Shown: positions 63,861-64,000 of the stretch, in pieces | Layout: every line of letters begins with the position of its first letter | How positions within the stretch are numbered: position 1 is the stretch's first letter | NCBI GenBank assembly: GCA_964020975.1 | Contig: OZ026630.1 | Coordinates: 27,240,137-27,304,136, forward strand | DNA length: 64,000 bases | Direction: 5' to 3' | Source of the DNA: Hermodice carunculata | Lineage: Eukaryota > Annelida > Polychaeta > Eunicida > Amphinomidae | Position numbers and translations under genes: made by a program | The notes under the pieces: model-generated | What the model saw: the letters and a program-made list of their open reading frames with translations, nothing else | Told to the model about the DNA's origin: nothing | The model's database searches: none

Positions 63861-64000
63861 CCGGGAATCTTAGTTTACATGCCCGCGTTACTCGGTGAAT
63901 CTCCCAGAAAGCGTCTGTGGATACCCATTCAATGTATGCTTAGCGTTACCCGAAAACCAGCGCTAAAACCCTAAGTTATGATCGTGAAAATTTCTCCAAT
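63861..64000. other. Window edge, nothing recognised
   Basis: Too short to judge; the element on the minus strand may continue beyond the window. Confidence 0.4.

Overview
This is an A+T-rich, gene-poor stretch of animal nuclear DNA. Microsatellites, minisatellites, one long satellite array and broken non-LTR retrotransposons (LINEs) dominate it. There is no bacterial-style gene packing, no operon, and no intact protein-coding gene, rRNA or clear tRNA. The five LINE pieces, the density of (TA)n, (TG)n, (ATT)n and (AAG)n arrays, and two placeholder gaps of exactly 200 N point to a draft genome scaffold. The LINE proteins are of types I associate with marine invertebrates such as lancelets, hemichordates and sea urchins. 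The species is not determined; that attribution is inference from memory of the families.

Layout. 1-14.5 kb: mostly unique non-coding DNA with small duplications, a (TA)n block at 5.0 and 7.6 kb, a 52-bp minisatellite present both near 7.7 and 12.6 kb, a minus-strand coiled-coil coding relic at 8.5-8.8 kb, and a CpG-richer patch at 11.3-12.1 kb. 14.6-17.45 kb: two head-to-tail copies of one element, each with its own head, a roughly 143-bp satellite array and a hairpin near the tail. Almost every satellite unit carries clustered AGGTCA half-sites, the DNA word read by nuclear receptors. 21.7-22.7 kb: a weak tRNA-like stretch, then a 466-bp piggyBac-like MITE with TTAA target duplication, carrying seven copies of a 42-bp repeat. 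28.5-29.7 and 32.5-33.0 kb: minus-strand LINE reverse-transcriptase relics. 35.3-36.2 kb: a 27-bp minisatellite with a 166-bp higher-order repeat.

37.2-37.4 kb is the second gap, followed by a perfect 20-bp-arm hairpin at 37.77 kb. 39.8-41.3 kb: a small inverted-repeat segment abutting a plus-strand LINE whose endonuclease region is split by a (T)n(ATT)n array. 45.2-48.3 kb: two LINE relics on opposite strands, the larger running from the endonuclease/RT hinge to a C-terminal Cys/His motif and followed by a duplicated tail. 50-64 kb: little beyond microsatellites, a 33-bp minisatellite at 54.6 kb, an AAG array at 62.6 kb and, at 63.4-63.9 kb on the minus strand, a broken fragment resembling the SGNH/GDSL esterase domain found in some LINE ORF1 proteins.

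No host gene could be recognised. A few short open stretches (8.5, 29.8, 50.6-51.1 and 59.4 kb, all minus strand) have protein-like composition and are recorded at low confidence as possible exons. The unexplained structure lies in the repeats: the nuclear-receptor half-site satellite, the piggyBac-like element with an internal minisatellite, the higher-order minisatellite and several near-perfect hairpins.
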